A stretch of 64,000 bases of DNA from Pseudoalteromonas undina (GTDB taxonomy: Bacteria; Pseudomonadota; Gammaproteobacteria; Enterobacterales; Alteromonadaceae). Each line of letters begins with the position of its first letter. Positions within the stretch are counted from its first letter, which is position 1. Where the stretch lies: positions 1,922,001 through 1,986,000 of the forward strand of contig NZ_AHCF03000003.1 in NCBI RefSeq assembly GCF_000238275.3, written 5' to 3'. Positions 26,289 through 34,842 of the stretch are shown one piece after another. Under the pieces are notes generated by a model. It ran no database searches and was not told the DNA's origin. It saw only the letters and a program-made list of their open reading frames with translations. Both the position numbers and the translations under genes were made by a program.

Positions 26289-27788
26289 ATGAGTTCAAAT
26301 TCTGACAGTGGCTGGTTTGGTCACCCTAAAGGACTTTCAACCCTGTTTTTCACAGAAATGTGGGAACGAATGAGTTACTACGGTATGCGAGCTATGCTCG
26401 TATTATTTATGACAGCAAGTTTACAACAAGAAGGCTTAGGATTTACCGTTGCTTCTGCTGCTGCAATTTATGGCTTATACACAGGTTCAGTATACTTTTT
26501 AGGTTTACCTGGTGGCTGGTTAGCAGATAGATTATTTGGTGGTCAAAAAGCAGTATGGTACGGCGGTATCATCATCATGTGTGGCCACATTATTTTAGCC
26601 GTTCCGCATGAATATTCTTTTTTCATTGGTTTAATCTTTGTCGCAACGGGTACTGGTTTACTTAAACCTAATATCAGTGCCATGGTTGGTCAGCTTTATA
26701 CTGACGAAGATGAACGCCGTGACGGTGGTTACGCTATTTACTACATGGGTATTAACTTAGGTTCTTTAATTGGTTACTACGTTTGTGGTTACTTTATGGA
26801 AAACGTAGGTTGGCACTGGGCATTTGGTGCAGCTGCTGTAGGTATGGCTATTGGTTTAATACAATACAAACGTACACTTAATAACTTACCAGAACATAGC
26901 TCGTTACCTGCGAATCCATTAAGCCCTAAAGGTGCTTCACGCGCCTGGGGCGGTATTGCTGCGTTTGTAATTGTTGTTGCCAGCGTGACTGCTGCTGCGA
27001 TGACAGGCGCTATAGTTATTAACCCGACTATTGTTGCAGGTTACACAGCAGTTGTATTTACTGTTATCTTTTTCATTTACTTTGGCCTTGTTTATTTCAA
27101 AGGCAAACTAACCGACGCTGAAAAGCAAAGAATGTGGGCGCTATTTTTAGTCTGTGTCGCTTCTGCGTGTTTTTGGTCTGGTTTTGAACAAGCGGGTTCT
27201 TCATTAAACCTATTTGCTCGTGACTACACAGACCGTCTTATTGGCACATTTGAAATTCCAACGACTTGGTTCCAATCTTTAAACTCGCTATTTATTATTG
27301 CCCTATCACCATTTTTTGCCGCTCTTTGGATTAATTTATCTAAGAAAATGGTTTCGCCTACTTATAGCGTAAAATGTGCGTTGGGCTTAGTTATTATGGC
27401 TTCAGGCTTTTTAGTTATGTTTATGGCAGCACATTACGCAGCTGAAGGCTTAAAAGTAGCTCCTTACTGGCTGGTTACAACGTATTTTTTACATACAGTG
27501 GGTGAGCTTTGTTTAAGCCCAGTCGCATTGAGTGCGGTAAGTAAATTATCTCCTCGTCGCTATACGGGTCAAATGATGGGTGTATTTGTACTGACATACT
27601 CAATTGGTAACGTAATTTCAGGATTACTTGCTGGTAACTTTGATCCTAACAATGTTGCAGAAATTCCTAACCTTTACTTACAAATTGCATTATTTAGTAT
27701 CGGTGTAGGTATCATCTTAGTACTGATGAGCTTCAAAGCTAAGGTATGGGAAAAACAAGGTTTAGAACAAACCGCACCAGCACAATAA
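26289..27788 (+). CDS. POT/PTR2 family proton-dependent oligopeptide transporter
   Basis: 499 residues, 12-14 membrane helices. Signature 'EMWERMSYYGMRAMLVLFM' matches the POT motif ExxERFxYYG on helix 1, and 'KPNISAMVGQLYTDEDERRDGGYAIYYMGINLG' is the second PTR2 signature. It takes up di- and tripeptides with protons across the inner membrane. It lies between tyrR and the tyrosine-catabolism genes, suggesting that peptide uptake feeds amino acid degradation. Good ribosome site (AGGAAGTAAAT). Ends with a strong terminator. Confidence -1.
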   Translation: MSSNSDSGWFGHPKGLSTLFFTEMWERMSYYGMRAMLVLFMTASLQQEGLGFTVASAAAIYGLYTGSVYFLGLPGGWLADRLFGGQKAVWYGGIIIMCGHIILAVPHEYSFFIGLIFVATGTGLLKPNISAMVGQLYTDEDERRDGGYAIYYMGINLGSLIGYYVCGYFMENVGWHWAFGAAAVGMAIGLIQYKRTLNNLPEHSSLPANPLSPKGASRAWGGIAAFVIVVASVTAAAMTGAIVINPTIVAGYTAVVFTVIFFIYFGLVYFKGKLTDAEKQRMWALFLVCVASACFWSGFEQAGSSLNLFARDYTDRLIGTFEIPTTWFQSLNSLFIIALSPFFAALWINLSKKMVSPTYSVKCALGLVIMASGFLVMFMAAHYAAEGLKVAPYWLVTTYFLHTVGELCLSPVALSAVSKLSPRRYTGQMMGVFVLTYSIGNVISGLLAGNFDPNNVAEIPNLYLQIALFSIGVGIILVLMSFKAKVWEKQGLEQTAPAQ

Positions 27789-27835
27789 TTTAAATTAATC
27801 ACAACGCGTAATTATGCGCTTTGACTAATGATATT

Positions 27836-27875
27836 AAATACCCCCTGCAGCTAACTGCAGGGGGTATTTTTATGG
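27836..27875 (+). terminator. Strong intrinsic terminator of the POT gene
   Basis: Perfect 15-bp stem AAATACCCCCTGCAG with a CTAA loop, then T5. Confidence -1.
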
Positions 27876-27880
27876 CTAAC

Positions 27881-27926
27881 TAACCTGAACTCTGGATAAT
27901 AGATCTCTTAGCCAGAGTTCAGGTTA
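27881..27926. repeat. 46-bp near-palindrome (possible IS end)
   Basis: TAACCTGAACTCTGG (27881-27895) and its exact complement (27912-27926) flank a 16-nt centre containing AGATCT, itself nearly self-complementary. It is not a terminator (no T tract, and the POT terminator is already present). It resembles two insertion-sequence ends pushed together, or a MITE-like element. Confidence -1.
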
Positions 27927-27969
27927 ACTAAATTTGTTGTTACAGCGTAATACTACAGAGTAAGTGGAG

Positions 27970-28092
27970 TTAATGAATCAAACCCTCAATATCTATTGCT
28001 TTGTTAATGTTGTGAGCAGCTACGCTCAGGTTGAGTGTAAACAATAGAATACAAAAACCACTCTTTTTTTAGTATGAAAGAACTAAAAAAAC
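27970..28092 (-). pseudogene. Possible transposase C-terminal remnant
   Basis: On the minus strand, an open stretch of about 41 codons without a start ends in 'LNLSVAAHNINKAIDIEGLIH' and a stop. This looks like the tail of a DDE transposase (hydrophobic 'L..A.HN' ending), and it lies 44 bp from the palindrome that could be its terminal repeat. Identification is tentative; I cannot name the IS family. No 5' part of a transposase is present. Confidence -1.
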
Positions 28093-28348
28093 AGATGGGC
28101 AATTAAATTTAAAACAAATAAATTCAGTAACATACATGAAAAATACGTACATTATCCGAGCTAGCTAATTTTTACTTACCTCGGCACGTATGTAAATAAA
28201 TATCATACTTTGCTAACCGTCCCGTAAAATTTACACACGCGCTATTTACTAAATAACAACACCCTCTTCCCCAAAGCAGTAATCTGGTTAATCATGCAGG
28301 CAATACGATAACTAATAATCGCAGTGCTTAATTGCGGGAGTAATTATA

Positions 28349-29395
28349 ATGAGTGAAGTAAATAATCCTTTAGGTTTGGTTGGTATTGAGTTTACTGAAT
28401 ACGCAACACCCGATGCCGATTACATGGACAAAGTGTTTACCGATTTTGGTTTTTCAAAATTAAAAAAATTCAAAGGTAAAGACATTGTTTATTACAACCA
28501 AAACGATATTCATTTTTTACTAAATAATGAACGCGACGGCTTTTCAGCTGAGTTTGCTAAAAATCACGGCCCAGCAATTTGTTCTATGGGCTGGCGTGTA
28601 GAGAACGCTCAAGCAGCATTTGAAGCAGCGGTTAAGCGTGGCGCTAAGCCTGCCACTGATGCAGCTAATAAAGACTTACCATACCCTGCTATTTACGGCA
28701 TTGGCGATAGCTTAATTTACTTTATTGAACAATTTGGAGATAAAGGCTCTATCTACGATAATGATTTCGAAGATCTGAGCGAGCCAAACAAAGTTGAGAG
28801 TAAAGGCTTCTTACGTATCGACCACCTAACCAACAACGTATATAAAGGTACTATGGAAACATGGGCTAACTTTTACAAAGACGTGTTTGGTTTTACCGAA
28901 GTACGTTACTTTGATATTAAAGGCCAAAAAACAGCCCTGCTTTCATATGCATTAAAATCACCATGCGGTACCTTCTCTATTCCAATCAATGAAGGTAAAG
29001 GTAACGACAATAACCAAATTGATGAATACCTAGGTGAATACAATGGCCCAGGTGTGCAGCATTTGGCGTTCTTAACTGACGACTTAGTAAGCTCATTAGA
29101 TAAGCTTGATAAATCGACTATCGCTACTTTAGATATTATTCCAGAGTACTACGATACTATTTTTGACCGTGTTCCATGGGTTAAAGAAGATAAAGAGAAA
29201 ATCCGTGAACATCAAATCCTTGTTGATAGCCAAAGCGAAGATTGCTACTTACTGCAAATTTTCTCTAAAAACTTATTTGGTCCTATCTTCATTGAAATGA
29301 TTCAACGAGTTGATGATGGCGGCTTTGGTGAAGGTAACTTCCAAGCGCTATTCGAATCAATCGAGCGAGATCAAGAACGTCGCGGCGTTTTATAA
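28349..29395 (+). CDS. hppD: 4-hydroxyphenylpyruvate dioxygenase
   Basis: 348 residues, normal bacterial length. VOC-superfamily Fe(II) enzyme converting 4-hydroxyphenylpyruvate to homogentisate in tyrosine catabolism. Iron ligands H159 (RIDHL), H238 (GVQHLAF) and E316 (IFIEMIQR) are all present. Cytosolic. The ribosome site is CGGGAG. It has its own terminator, so fahA downstream is probably a separate transcript. Homogentisate in Pseudoalteromonas can also be the source of pyomelanin if the next enzyme (HmgA) is absent or limiting; hmgA is not in this window. Confidence -1.
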   Translation: MSEVNNPLGLVGIEFTEYATPDADYMDKVFTDFGFSKLKKFKGKDIVYYNQNDIHFLLNNERDGFSAEFAKNHGPAICSMGWRVENAQAAFEAAVKRGAKPATDAANKDLPYPAIYGIGDSLIYFIEQFGDKGSIYDNDFEDLSEPNKVESKGFLRIDHLTNNVYKGTMETWANFYKDVFGFTEVRYFDIKGQKTALLSYALKSPCGTFSIPINEGKGNDNNQIDEYLGEYNGPGVQHLAFLTDDLVSSLDKLDKSTIATLDIIPEYYDTIFDRVPWVKEDKEKIREHQILVDSQSEDCYLLQIFSKNLFGPIFIEMIQRVDDGGFGEGNFQALFESIERDQERRGVL

Positions 29396-29412
29396 GCAAA
29401 TAAAATAACTTT

Positions 29413-29440
29413 AAAAAGCAGCGTATTTCGCTGCTTTTTG
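29413..29440 (+). terminator. hppD intrinsic terminator
   Basis: Stem AAAAAGCAGCG / CGCTGCTTTTT with a five-base loop. Confidence -1.
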
Positions 29441-29606
29441 TCGTTTAATCGTAATTGAGAGGTAAAACTATCTCTCTGTGTGTTTAAATCGCGCTTTTCA
29501 TCACCATATAGCTAGGTAATAGATGAAATTAACGGGTGCTATATTCTTATTTAATAAATTGATATTTATACTGATAAGCGCGACCAACTAAACCAAAGGA
29601 AATGTA

Positions 29607-30920
29607 ATGAGTTTAATTAACGAAACCCATGATATAAATTTAACTAGCTGGGTAGCATCAGCAAATGATGCACAATGTGACTTCCCTATTCAAAACCTAC
29701 CTTTTGCAGAAGTACGTCGCAAAAATAGCAATGAAGCTTTTCGTGGTGCTGTTGCCATTGGCGATCAGGTTATTGATTTAGCAAAAGTAAATGAACTCGG
29801 TATTTTTTCAGGTGACGCCCAAACAGCCGTTGCATCTGCAAGTAACCCGACTTTGAACGAGTTTATGGGATTAGGTGAGCAATATTGGTCTGCGCTTCGT
29901 TTAGCACTGTCTAAGGCATTACGTGAAGGCTCTGCTCATCAAGAGCAACTAGCACAAGCGCTTATACCACAAACCGAAATTGAATTTGCTCTACCGTGTC
30001 GCATTGGCGATTACACTGACTTTTACACATCAATTTATCATGCGACTGCCGTAGGAAGTTTATTCCGTCCCGATAACCCATTACTACCAAACTACAAATG
30101 GGTGCCGATTGGTTATCATGGTCGCTCATCGTCTATTGGCGTGTCTGGACAGCAGTTTCATCGCCCTAAAGGACAAACTAAAGCGCCAGATGCAGAAGTT
30201 CCTTCATTTGGTCCATGTAAGCGCCTTGACTACGAGCTGGAACTAGGTATTTACCTAGGTAAAGGTAATGATCTAGGCGATGCAATCGCAATTGAAAATG
30301 CTGAAAAGCATGTATTCGGCTTTTGTGTTTTCAACGATTGGTCAGCACGTGATTTACAAGCATGGGAATACCAACCGCTTGGTCCATTCTTAGCGAAAAA
30401 TTTCGCATCAACCGTGTCTCCATGGATTGTTACCACCGAAGCACTTGCACCATACAGAACAAGCTGGACGCGTGATGAAAATGATCCGCAGCCACTTGAG
30501 TACTTAGAATCAACGGCTAACCGTGATCAAGGTGCATTTGATATTCAAATGGATGTTAAAATTCAAACACAAAAAATGCGTGATGAAGGCTACAACCCAA
30601 CTCAAGTGTCTAAGTCTAGCTTTAAGCACTCATACTGGACTGTAGCGCAAATGGTAACTCACCATACCGTAAACGGGTGTAACTTTATGCCAGGCGACAT
30701 GCTGGGCTCTGGCACGCAATCAGGGCCTACTCACGAAGAAGCGGGTTCATTACTTGAGCTTTCTCGTGGTGGTAAAGAAAAGATTACTTTAAGCAACGGC
30801 GAGCAGCGTAGCTTCTTGGAAGATGGCGACAACGTTATAATGCGTGGCTGGTGTGAAAAAGAAGGCTTTGCACGTATTGGCTTTGGCTTTGTAGAGAGCA
30901 CCGTACTACCAGCAAAATAA
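29607..30920 (+). CDS. fahA: Fumarylacetoacetase
   Basis: 437 residues. Splits fumarylacetoacetate into fumarate and acetoacetate, the last step of tyrosine degradation. The N-terminal FAH_N domain runs to about residue 120, and the catalytic domain has 'DYTDFYTSIYHATAVGSLFRP', 'PIGYHGRSSSI', 'LDYELELGIYLGKGN' and 'VFGFCVFNDWSARDLQAWEYQPLGPFL', with the metal-binding Asp/Glu residues in the expected places. The two steps between HppD and FahA (homogentisate dioxygenase and maleylacetoacetate isomerase) are missing from the window. Ribosome site AAAGGAAATGT. Confidence -1.
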   Translation: MSLINETHDINLTSWVASANDAQCDFPIQNLPFAEVRRKNSNEAFRGAVAIGDQVIDLAKVNELGIFSGDAQTAVASASNPTLNEFMGLGEQYWSALRLALSKALREGSAHQEQLAQALIPQTEIEFALPCRIGDYTDFYTSIYHATAVGSLFRPDNPLLPNYKWVPIGYHGRSSSIGVSGQQFHRPKGQTKAPDAEVPSFGPCKRLDYELELGIYLGKGNDLGDAIAIENAEKHVFGFCVFNDWSARDLQAWEYQPLGPFLAKNFASTVSPWIVTTEALAPYRTSWTRDENDPQPLEYLESTANRDQGAFDIQMDVKIQTQKMRDEGYNPTQVSKSSFKHSYWTVAQMVTHHTVNGCNFMPGDMLGSGTQSGPTHEEAGSLLELSRGGKEKITLSNGEQRSFLEDGDNVIMRGWCEKEGFARIGFGFVESTVLPAK

Positions 30921-30942
30921 TATATAAAATCAATAAACTAGT

Positions 30943-30976
30943 AAAAAAGGGTTGTTGAATAAGCAGCCCTTTTTTA
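30943..30976 (+). terminator. fahA intrinsic terminator
   Basis: Stem AAAAAAGGGTTG / CAGCCCTTTTTT (one G-U pair) with a nine-base loop, then T-rich. Confidence -1.
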
Positions 30977-31063
30977 TTAATTAAGCCGAAGTTACAATTT
31001 TTTTCTGGCTTTTTTAGTTCAAATTGCTATCTTGAATCCGTTAATAGCCAGTATTTATGTGAC

Positions 31064-32227
31064 ATGCCTGTATTTATAAAGTCTTTTTTTAATAAACATT
31101 TCCCAGCTCGTCAGCTGCTCATTCGCCAAAATGGTGAAGTAAAGCATGTTGTTTTGGCGCCTTGGTTACAGGTTTCTGCGCTTGCTATTATTTTCATTGC
31201 TATTGCATGGATCAGTGTTTCGAGTATCCGTGTTTATATGCAAACACACCAAATTTCTCATATCGAGCAAACTCAGCTTGATAAGCAAGTACAATGGCAA
31301 CAAAAAGTAAAGCAACAGCAACAACGCTACGCATTGCAGCAAGAACAGTTAGCTGAACTTGAACAAAAACAAGCTTTACTTCAAGGTATGATTGAATCAC
31401 TCCCAGCTTCTATCAGCAAAGATGTAATAAAATTAGAGGGTGAGCTTGAATCTTCTCCTATTAATGAGAACGAAAGCGAATTTCATGAGCCGCTCGAAGA
31501 AGATAAAACACAAAATAAGCATGCACAAAACAGTTTAACCAGTTTTGAGCAGCGCTACATCATGCTAAATCAGCAGTACGATACTAATTTCACGTTATTG
31601 GCTGCGCAGATTAATCAGCGCCATGATGCGATTATAGAAATACTCAAAGGCACGGGTCTTGAAAATGCACTGGCACAACATCTCGCGTTAAGCACGCAAA
31701 CAACGGCGCAAGGTGGCCCGCTAGATATACTCGATGAAAGTAAAATTCCTAGTAACTTTCTAGTCATTGCAGATAAGTTGTTATTGTTAAACCAGCTAGA
31801 GAGCTTTTTAACTGAGTTGCCAAGTACCCTGCCCTTACCTGCTGCAAAATATTATATTTCCAGTAATTTTGGACTTAGAAAAGACCCAATGAATAAAAGG
31901 CGCGCTTTTCATAAAGGCATTGATTTAGCTGGGTGGCATAAAACAGAAATTTTTGCCCCTGCCGATGGCACGGTTCGTCGAGCTGGCCGTAATGGCGGTT
32001 ATGGTAACTTTATAGAGTTAGAGCATAAAAACGGTGTTGTAACGCGCTTTGGTCACTTAAACAAAATTAATGTTAAAAAAGGTCAATTAGTCACAAAGCA
32101 CGATGTCATTGGCTTAATGGGCAGTACCGGAAGAAGTACAAGTACTCATTTACACTATGAAGTATTAATAGACGACAAGCATGTCAATCCACTAAAAATA
32201 ACAAAGGCGCTTTCTCGTGTTTGGTAA
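31064..32227 (+). CDS. Membrane-anchored M23 family peptidoglycan endopeptidase
   Basis: 387 residues. One membrane helix (about 30-50), a long Gln-rich coiled coil (about 65-115), an acidic linker, and a C-terminal peptidase M23 domain (about 270-380) with zinc ligands in 'HKGIDLAG' (HxxxD) and 'THLHYEV' (HxH). It should cut peptide cross-bridges in the periplasm. The stop overlaps the bactofilin start by 11 bp, so the two are coupled. This pairing is known elsewhere, for example H. pylori Csd1 with the bactofilin CcmA in helical cell shape, and it suggests a shape or local wall-remodelling role. Confidence -1.
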   Translation: MPVFIKSFFNKHFPARQLLIRQNGEVKHVVLAPWLQVSALAIIFIAIAWISVSSIRVYMQTHQISHIEQTQLDKQVQWQQKVKQQQQRYALQQEQLAELEQKQALLQGMIESLPASISKDVIKLEGELESSPINENESEFHEPLEEDKTQNKHAQNSLTSFEQRYIMLNQQYDTNFTLLAAQINQRHDAIIEILKGTGLENALAQHLALSTQTTAQGGPLDILDESKIPSNFLVIADKLLLLNQLESFLTELPSTLPLPAAKYYISSNFGLRKDPMNKRRAFHKGIDLAGWHKTEIFAPADGTVRRAGRNGGYGNFIELEHKNGVVTRFGHLNKINVKKGQLVTKHDVIGLMGSTGRSTSTHLHYEVLIDDKHVNPLKITKALSRVW

Positions 32228-32699
32228 AAATAAACAAGCAAAAACAGACTCATCTATTAAGAGAGTGAGTCACACTCCCTCAATCATTTCTAATGATGTG
32301 CGTATAACGGGCTCTTTGGTAAGCCAAGGTGAAGTACAACTCGACGGACGTATTGATGGTGACATTAAGGCCGAACATTTAGTGATTGGCACCTCTGGTG
32401 TTGTTGAAGGCGTTGTTGAGGCAAGCAGTGTCGTTGTTAAGGGTAAAATCATCGGCTCTTTAAATGCAAGTGAAGTAAAGATCGAAAATAATGCTCATGT
32501 ACTTGGCGATATATTTCATGACACCCTGAGCATAGAAGCAGGTGCTATTATTGAAGGCAGTTTAAAGCAGCGCTTTGAAAAAGAAGTGATTGAGCATGCT
32601 AAAGATAAGCCAAAACCAGCTCACGACGTAAAAGCCATTGTTGATAATGAAGACAGCGGGCTTTCGTTTGTTAATAAGCAGCCTGCAGCTAAAAGCTAG
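32217..32699 (+). CDS. Bactofilin (polymer-forming cytoskeletal protein)
   Basis: 160 residues. DUF583/bactofilin core at about 18-115, a right-handed beta-helix with repeated short hydrophobic turns ('GSLVSQGEVQLDGRIDGDIKAEHLVIG', 'GVVEGVVEASSVVVKGKIIGSL'), flanked by flexible charged ends. It polymerises without nucleotide on the inner face of the membrane and scaffolds cell-wall enzymes. It is co-translated with the upstream M23 peptidase, its likely client. Followed by a hairpin shared with the convergent gene. Confidence -1.
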   Translation: MFGKNKQAKTDSSIKRVSHTPSIISNDVRITGSLVSQGEVQLDGRIDGDIKAEHLVIGTSGVVEGVVEASSVVVKGKIIGSLNASEVKIENNAHVLGDIFHDTLSIEAGAIIEGSLKQRFEKEVIEHAKDKPKPAHDVKAIVDNEDSGLSFVNKQPAAKS

Positions 32700-32712
32700 C
32701 TACATTAGTTTA

Positions 32713-32746
32713 TAATGGTTTAGCCTGCCTGTTGGCTAAACCATTA
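32713..32746. terminator. Bidirectional hairpin between convergent genes
   Basis: Perfect 13-bp inverted repeat TAATGGTTTAGCC / complement with an eight-base loop between the bactofilin gene and the DUF4442 gene. Confidence -1.
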
Positions 32747-32782
32747 ATCACCTCTTTAAAATCCCGTTAGCGGCTTATACTC

Positions 32783-33256
32783 TTACTTTTTCTGTGTTAT
32801 ATACATGGTTATGTCTGCGGTAAAAACCAGTTCGTTACGCGTATTGTAAAGCTTTACCGGTACGACTAAATCTTCTTTATCAATCCATTGATGAGGCAAG
32901 TCAATTTCAGCGATAGCGGTAACATCAGTGTCTACCTTAGCCAGGTACTGTACTGTCATTCCCTTAGGGATCCAACGGTGGGTTTTATAAGGTACTGTTG
33001 CATCAACCATCACCCCCGCACACAGCTCAGCCAAATTACATTGTGCGATAGCGTGAATAGTGCCAATGTGATTGTGTACACGGCGTGTGTTTTTAACCAC
33101 AGCACTACAGTGCCCTGCTTTTAAATCTAAAATAGTAGGTTTCATAGAGCCAAAGTAAGGCGCTTTAAAACATACGGCTTTACTAAACAGCCAGTTACCA
33201 AACGGCAGCTTTTTAAATTTATGCCACGTTTTTATTAATGCAGACTCATTACTCAT
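32783..33256 (-). CDS. DUF4442 hotdog-fold protein (thioesterase-like)
   Basis: 157 residues from the chosen start. Pattern of the DUF4442 / PaaI-like hotdog family: 'LPFGNWLFSKAVCFKAPYFGSMKPTI', 'VKNTRRVHNHIGTIHAIAQCNLAELCAGV' and 'PKGMTVQYLAKVDTDVTAIAEI'. Probably an acyl thioesterase or acyl-binding protein of unknown substrate. I chose the ATG at 33256 (MSNESALI) because a GGGA ribosome site precedes it; the upstream in-frame ATG at 33298 lacks one and adds an unlikely extension. Confidence -1.
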   Translation of the reverse strand: MSNESALIKTWHKFKKLPFGNWLFSKAVCFKAPYFGSMKPTILDLKAGHCSAVVKNTRRVHNHIGTIHAIAQCNLAELCAGVMVDATVPYKTHRWIPKGMTVQYLAKVDTDVTAIAEIDLPHQWIDKEDLVVPVKLYNTRNELVFTADITMYITQKK

Positions 33257-33440
33257 TATTGTTTTCCCATTGTCTTTGCTTAAAAAGCAAATTAACACAT
33301 CGGATCAGTTTAAAGAAGTGTGATACTTAAACAAAAATAATCATAATAAAGTTAAAAGTAGGTAACATGTCTGATGCATCGGTCATAAGCCCTTTCTTTT
33401 TCATCAGTCGCCACTTAAAATACCGACAAAAGGAGACCTG

Positions 33441-34616
33441 ATGCAAACACAGCCCGCTAAACCAAACTTAATTTTATTACTGATCTTAGCGTTACTCGTC
33501 ATTTTTTGTCCTATGGGCATTGATATTTATTTACCTGCCTTTCCTACTATTGCAGAGCAATTTTCAGTGAGCGAAAAACAAGTACAACAAACGGTGGCTA
33601 TTTTTATGCTTACTGTTGGTTTGGGGCAATTAATTGCAGGCCCTCTTGCTGATCGTTTTGGACGTAAGCCGGTAGCCTTAACCGGTGTAACTTTATATGG
33701 ACTGGCGGCATTAGGTGCATACTATGCTCCTAGCTTTTTAATACTGATGTTTGCTCGTGCAATTCAAGGGTTAGGCGCATGCGCCACCTTTGTTGTTGCT
33801 TTTGCAATAGTAAGAGATAAGTTTGGTAGTGAACGCAGTGGCCAAATAATTACCTACCTAAACGGGATCGTGTGCTTTATTCCAGCGTTAGCACCCATTT
33901 TAGGTGCGTGGTTAACCGTGCAGTTTGGTTGGCAAATGAACTTTCTATTTCTAACTGGTTTTGCATTATTAGGATTTATTGTCACCTTATTATTGTTTAG
34001 AGAAACACGCCCAGTAGACAGCCATTACCAGGGGCATATCTTAGATCTAAGGCGCTTTATCCCTATTATTTCAACTCCGTTATTTTTATTTAATAGCTTG
34101 CTATGTATGGTCACTATGTCGGCTATATTAGTATTTGTAACATTGGCTCCTGGTTGGCTTATTACTGAATTAGGGGGCAGCGTAGCCGACTTTACCTTTT
34201 GGTTCTCGCTTAATGCAGTGCTTAGTATTCTTGCTAGCTTTATCATGCCTATTTACATTAAACGCCAACCAAAAAGAGCACTAAAAGCAGGTCTTGTGTT
34301 GTTAGTGAGTGCAGGCTTACTGATGCTAGTATTAAGCCAATATAAAACCCCATTAGCATTAATGATCCCTATGTTTATTGCTGCCTTTGGTTTTGCTTTA
34401 ACACTTGGCTCTGCCGCTGGACGAGCTTTAAGTCTGTTCCCTAAGCAAGCTGGCACCGCCTCAGCTCTTTTAGGAGCGATGCAAATGAGTGGGGCAAGTT
34501 TATTGGTGTTTATTACTCAATATTTAAACTTATCTACACCCGAGCTTATAGGCACACACTTTTTATTATTAATTCCCTTTTCTTACTTACTATTTCGTTA
34601 TACTAAATATGCTTAG
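33441..34616 (+). CDS. Bcr/CflA family MFS drug efflux transporter
   Basis: 391 residues, twelve helices. Bcr/CflA hallmarks: 'DIYLPAFPTIAEQFSVSEKQVQQT' on helix 1, MFS motif A 'GPLADRFGRKPVAL', and 'RAIQGLGACATFVVAFAIVRD'. Proton-driven export of drugs or amino acid derivatives through the inner membrane; the substrate is unknown. Ribosome site AAAGGAGACCTG is strong. Monocistronic. Confidence -1.
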   Translation: MQTQPAKPNLILLLILALLVIFCPMGIDIYLPAFPTIAEQFSVSEKQVQQTVAIFMLTVGLGQLIAGPLADRFGRKPVALTGVTLYGLAALGAYYAPSFLILMFARAIQGLGACATFVVAFAIVRDKFGSERSGQIITYLNGIVCFIPALAPILGAWLTVQFGWQMNFLFLTGFALLGFIVTLLLFRETRPVDSHYQGHILDLRRFIPIISTPLFLFNSLLCMVTMSAILVFVTLAPGWLITELGGSVADFTFWFSLNAVLSILASFIMPIYIKRQPKRALKAGLVLLVSAGLLMLVLSQYKTPLALMIPMFIAAFGFALTLGSAAGRALSLFPKQAGTASALLGAMQMSGASLLVFITQYLNLSTPELIGTHFLLLIPFSYLLFRYTKYA

Positions 34617-34649
34617 GCGCTAAAGCGTTTTCTATTACTCTTCAATTTT

Positions 34650-34677
34650 GGCTAATTCAGGTATTACCTGATTAGCC
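34650..34677 (+). terminator. Hairpin after the MFS gene
   Basis: GGCTAATTCAGGT / ACCTGATTAGCC with one bulged base and a three-base loop. No T tract follows, so terminator strength is doubtful. Confidence -1.
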
Positions 34678-34842
34678 GCCCCTAATTCAAATACAAATGT
34701 ATATTTTTTGTTTAATACTGGCTATTTTAAAGTTAAATAGTTTTGTTTTTGTAGATAAAATAGCTTGTTTTATGCTTTATATTATTTTACTGTCTGCTAA
34801 AGTTAACAATTAGTTAACCAATTAATTCTAGGATAATATAAT

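Larger units (their letters stand above)
27876..28348. other. 473-bp non-coding region upstream of hppD
   Basis: Holds the palindrome and transposase-like remnant (27.88-28.09 kb) and then the hppD promoter region. A nested inverted repeat lies at 28143-28191: ATACGT/ACGTAT outside and CCGAG/CTCGG inside. No strong TyrR box was found: TGTAAA at 28194 lacks a proper right half, and TTTACA near 28230 lacks a left half. Confidence -1.

Noticed and set aside
28190..28240. TyrR box upstream of hppD
   Set aside because: TGTAAA and TTTACA half-sites are present but not at the N6 spacing, and neither has a proper partner.
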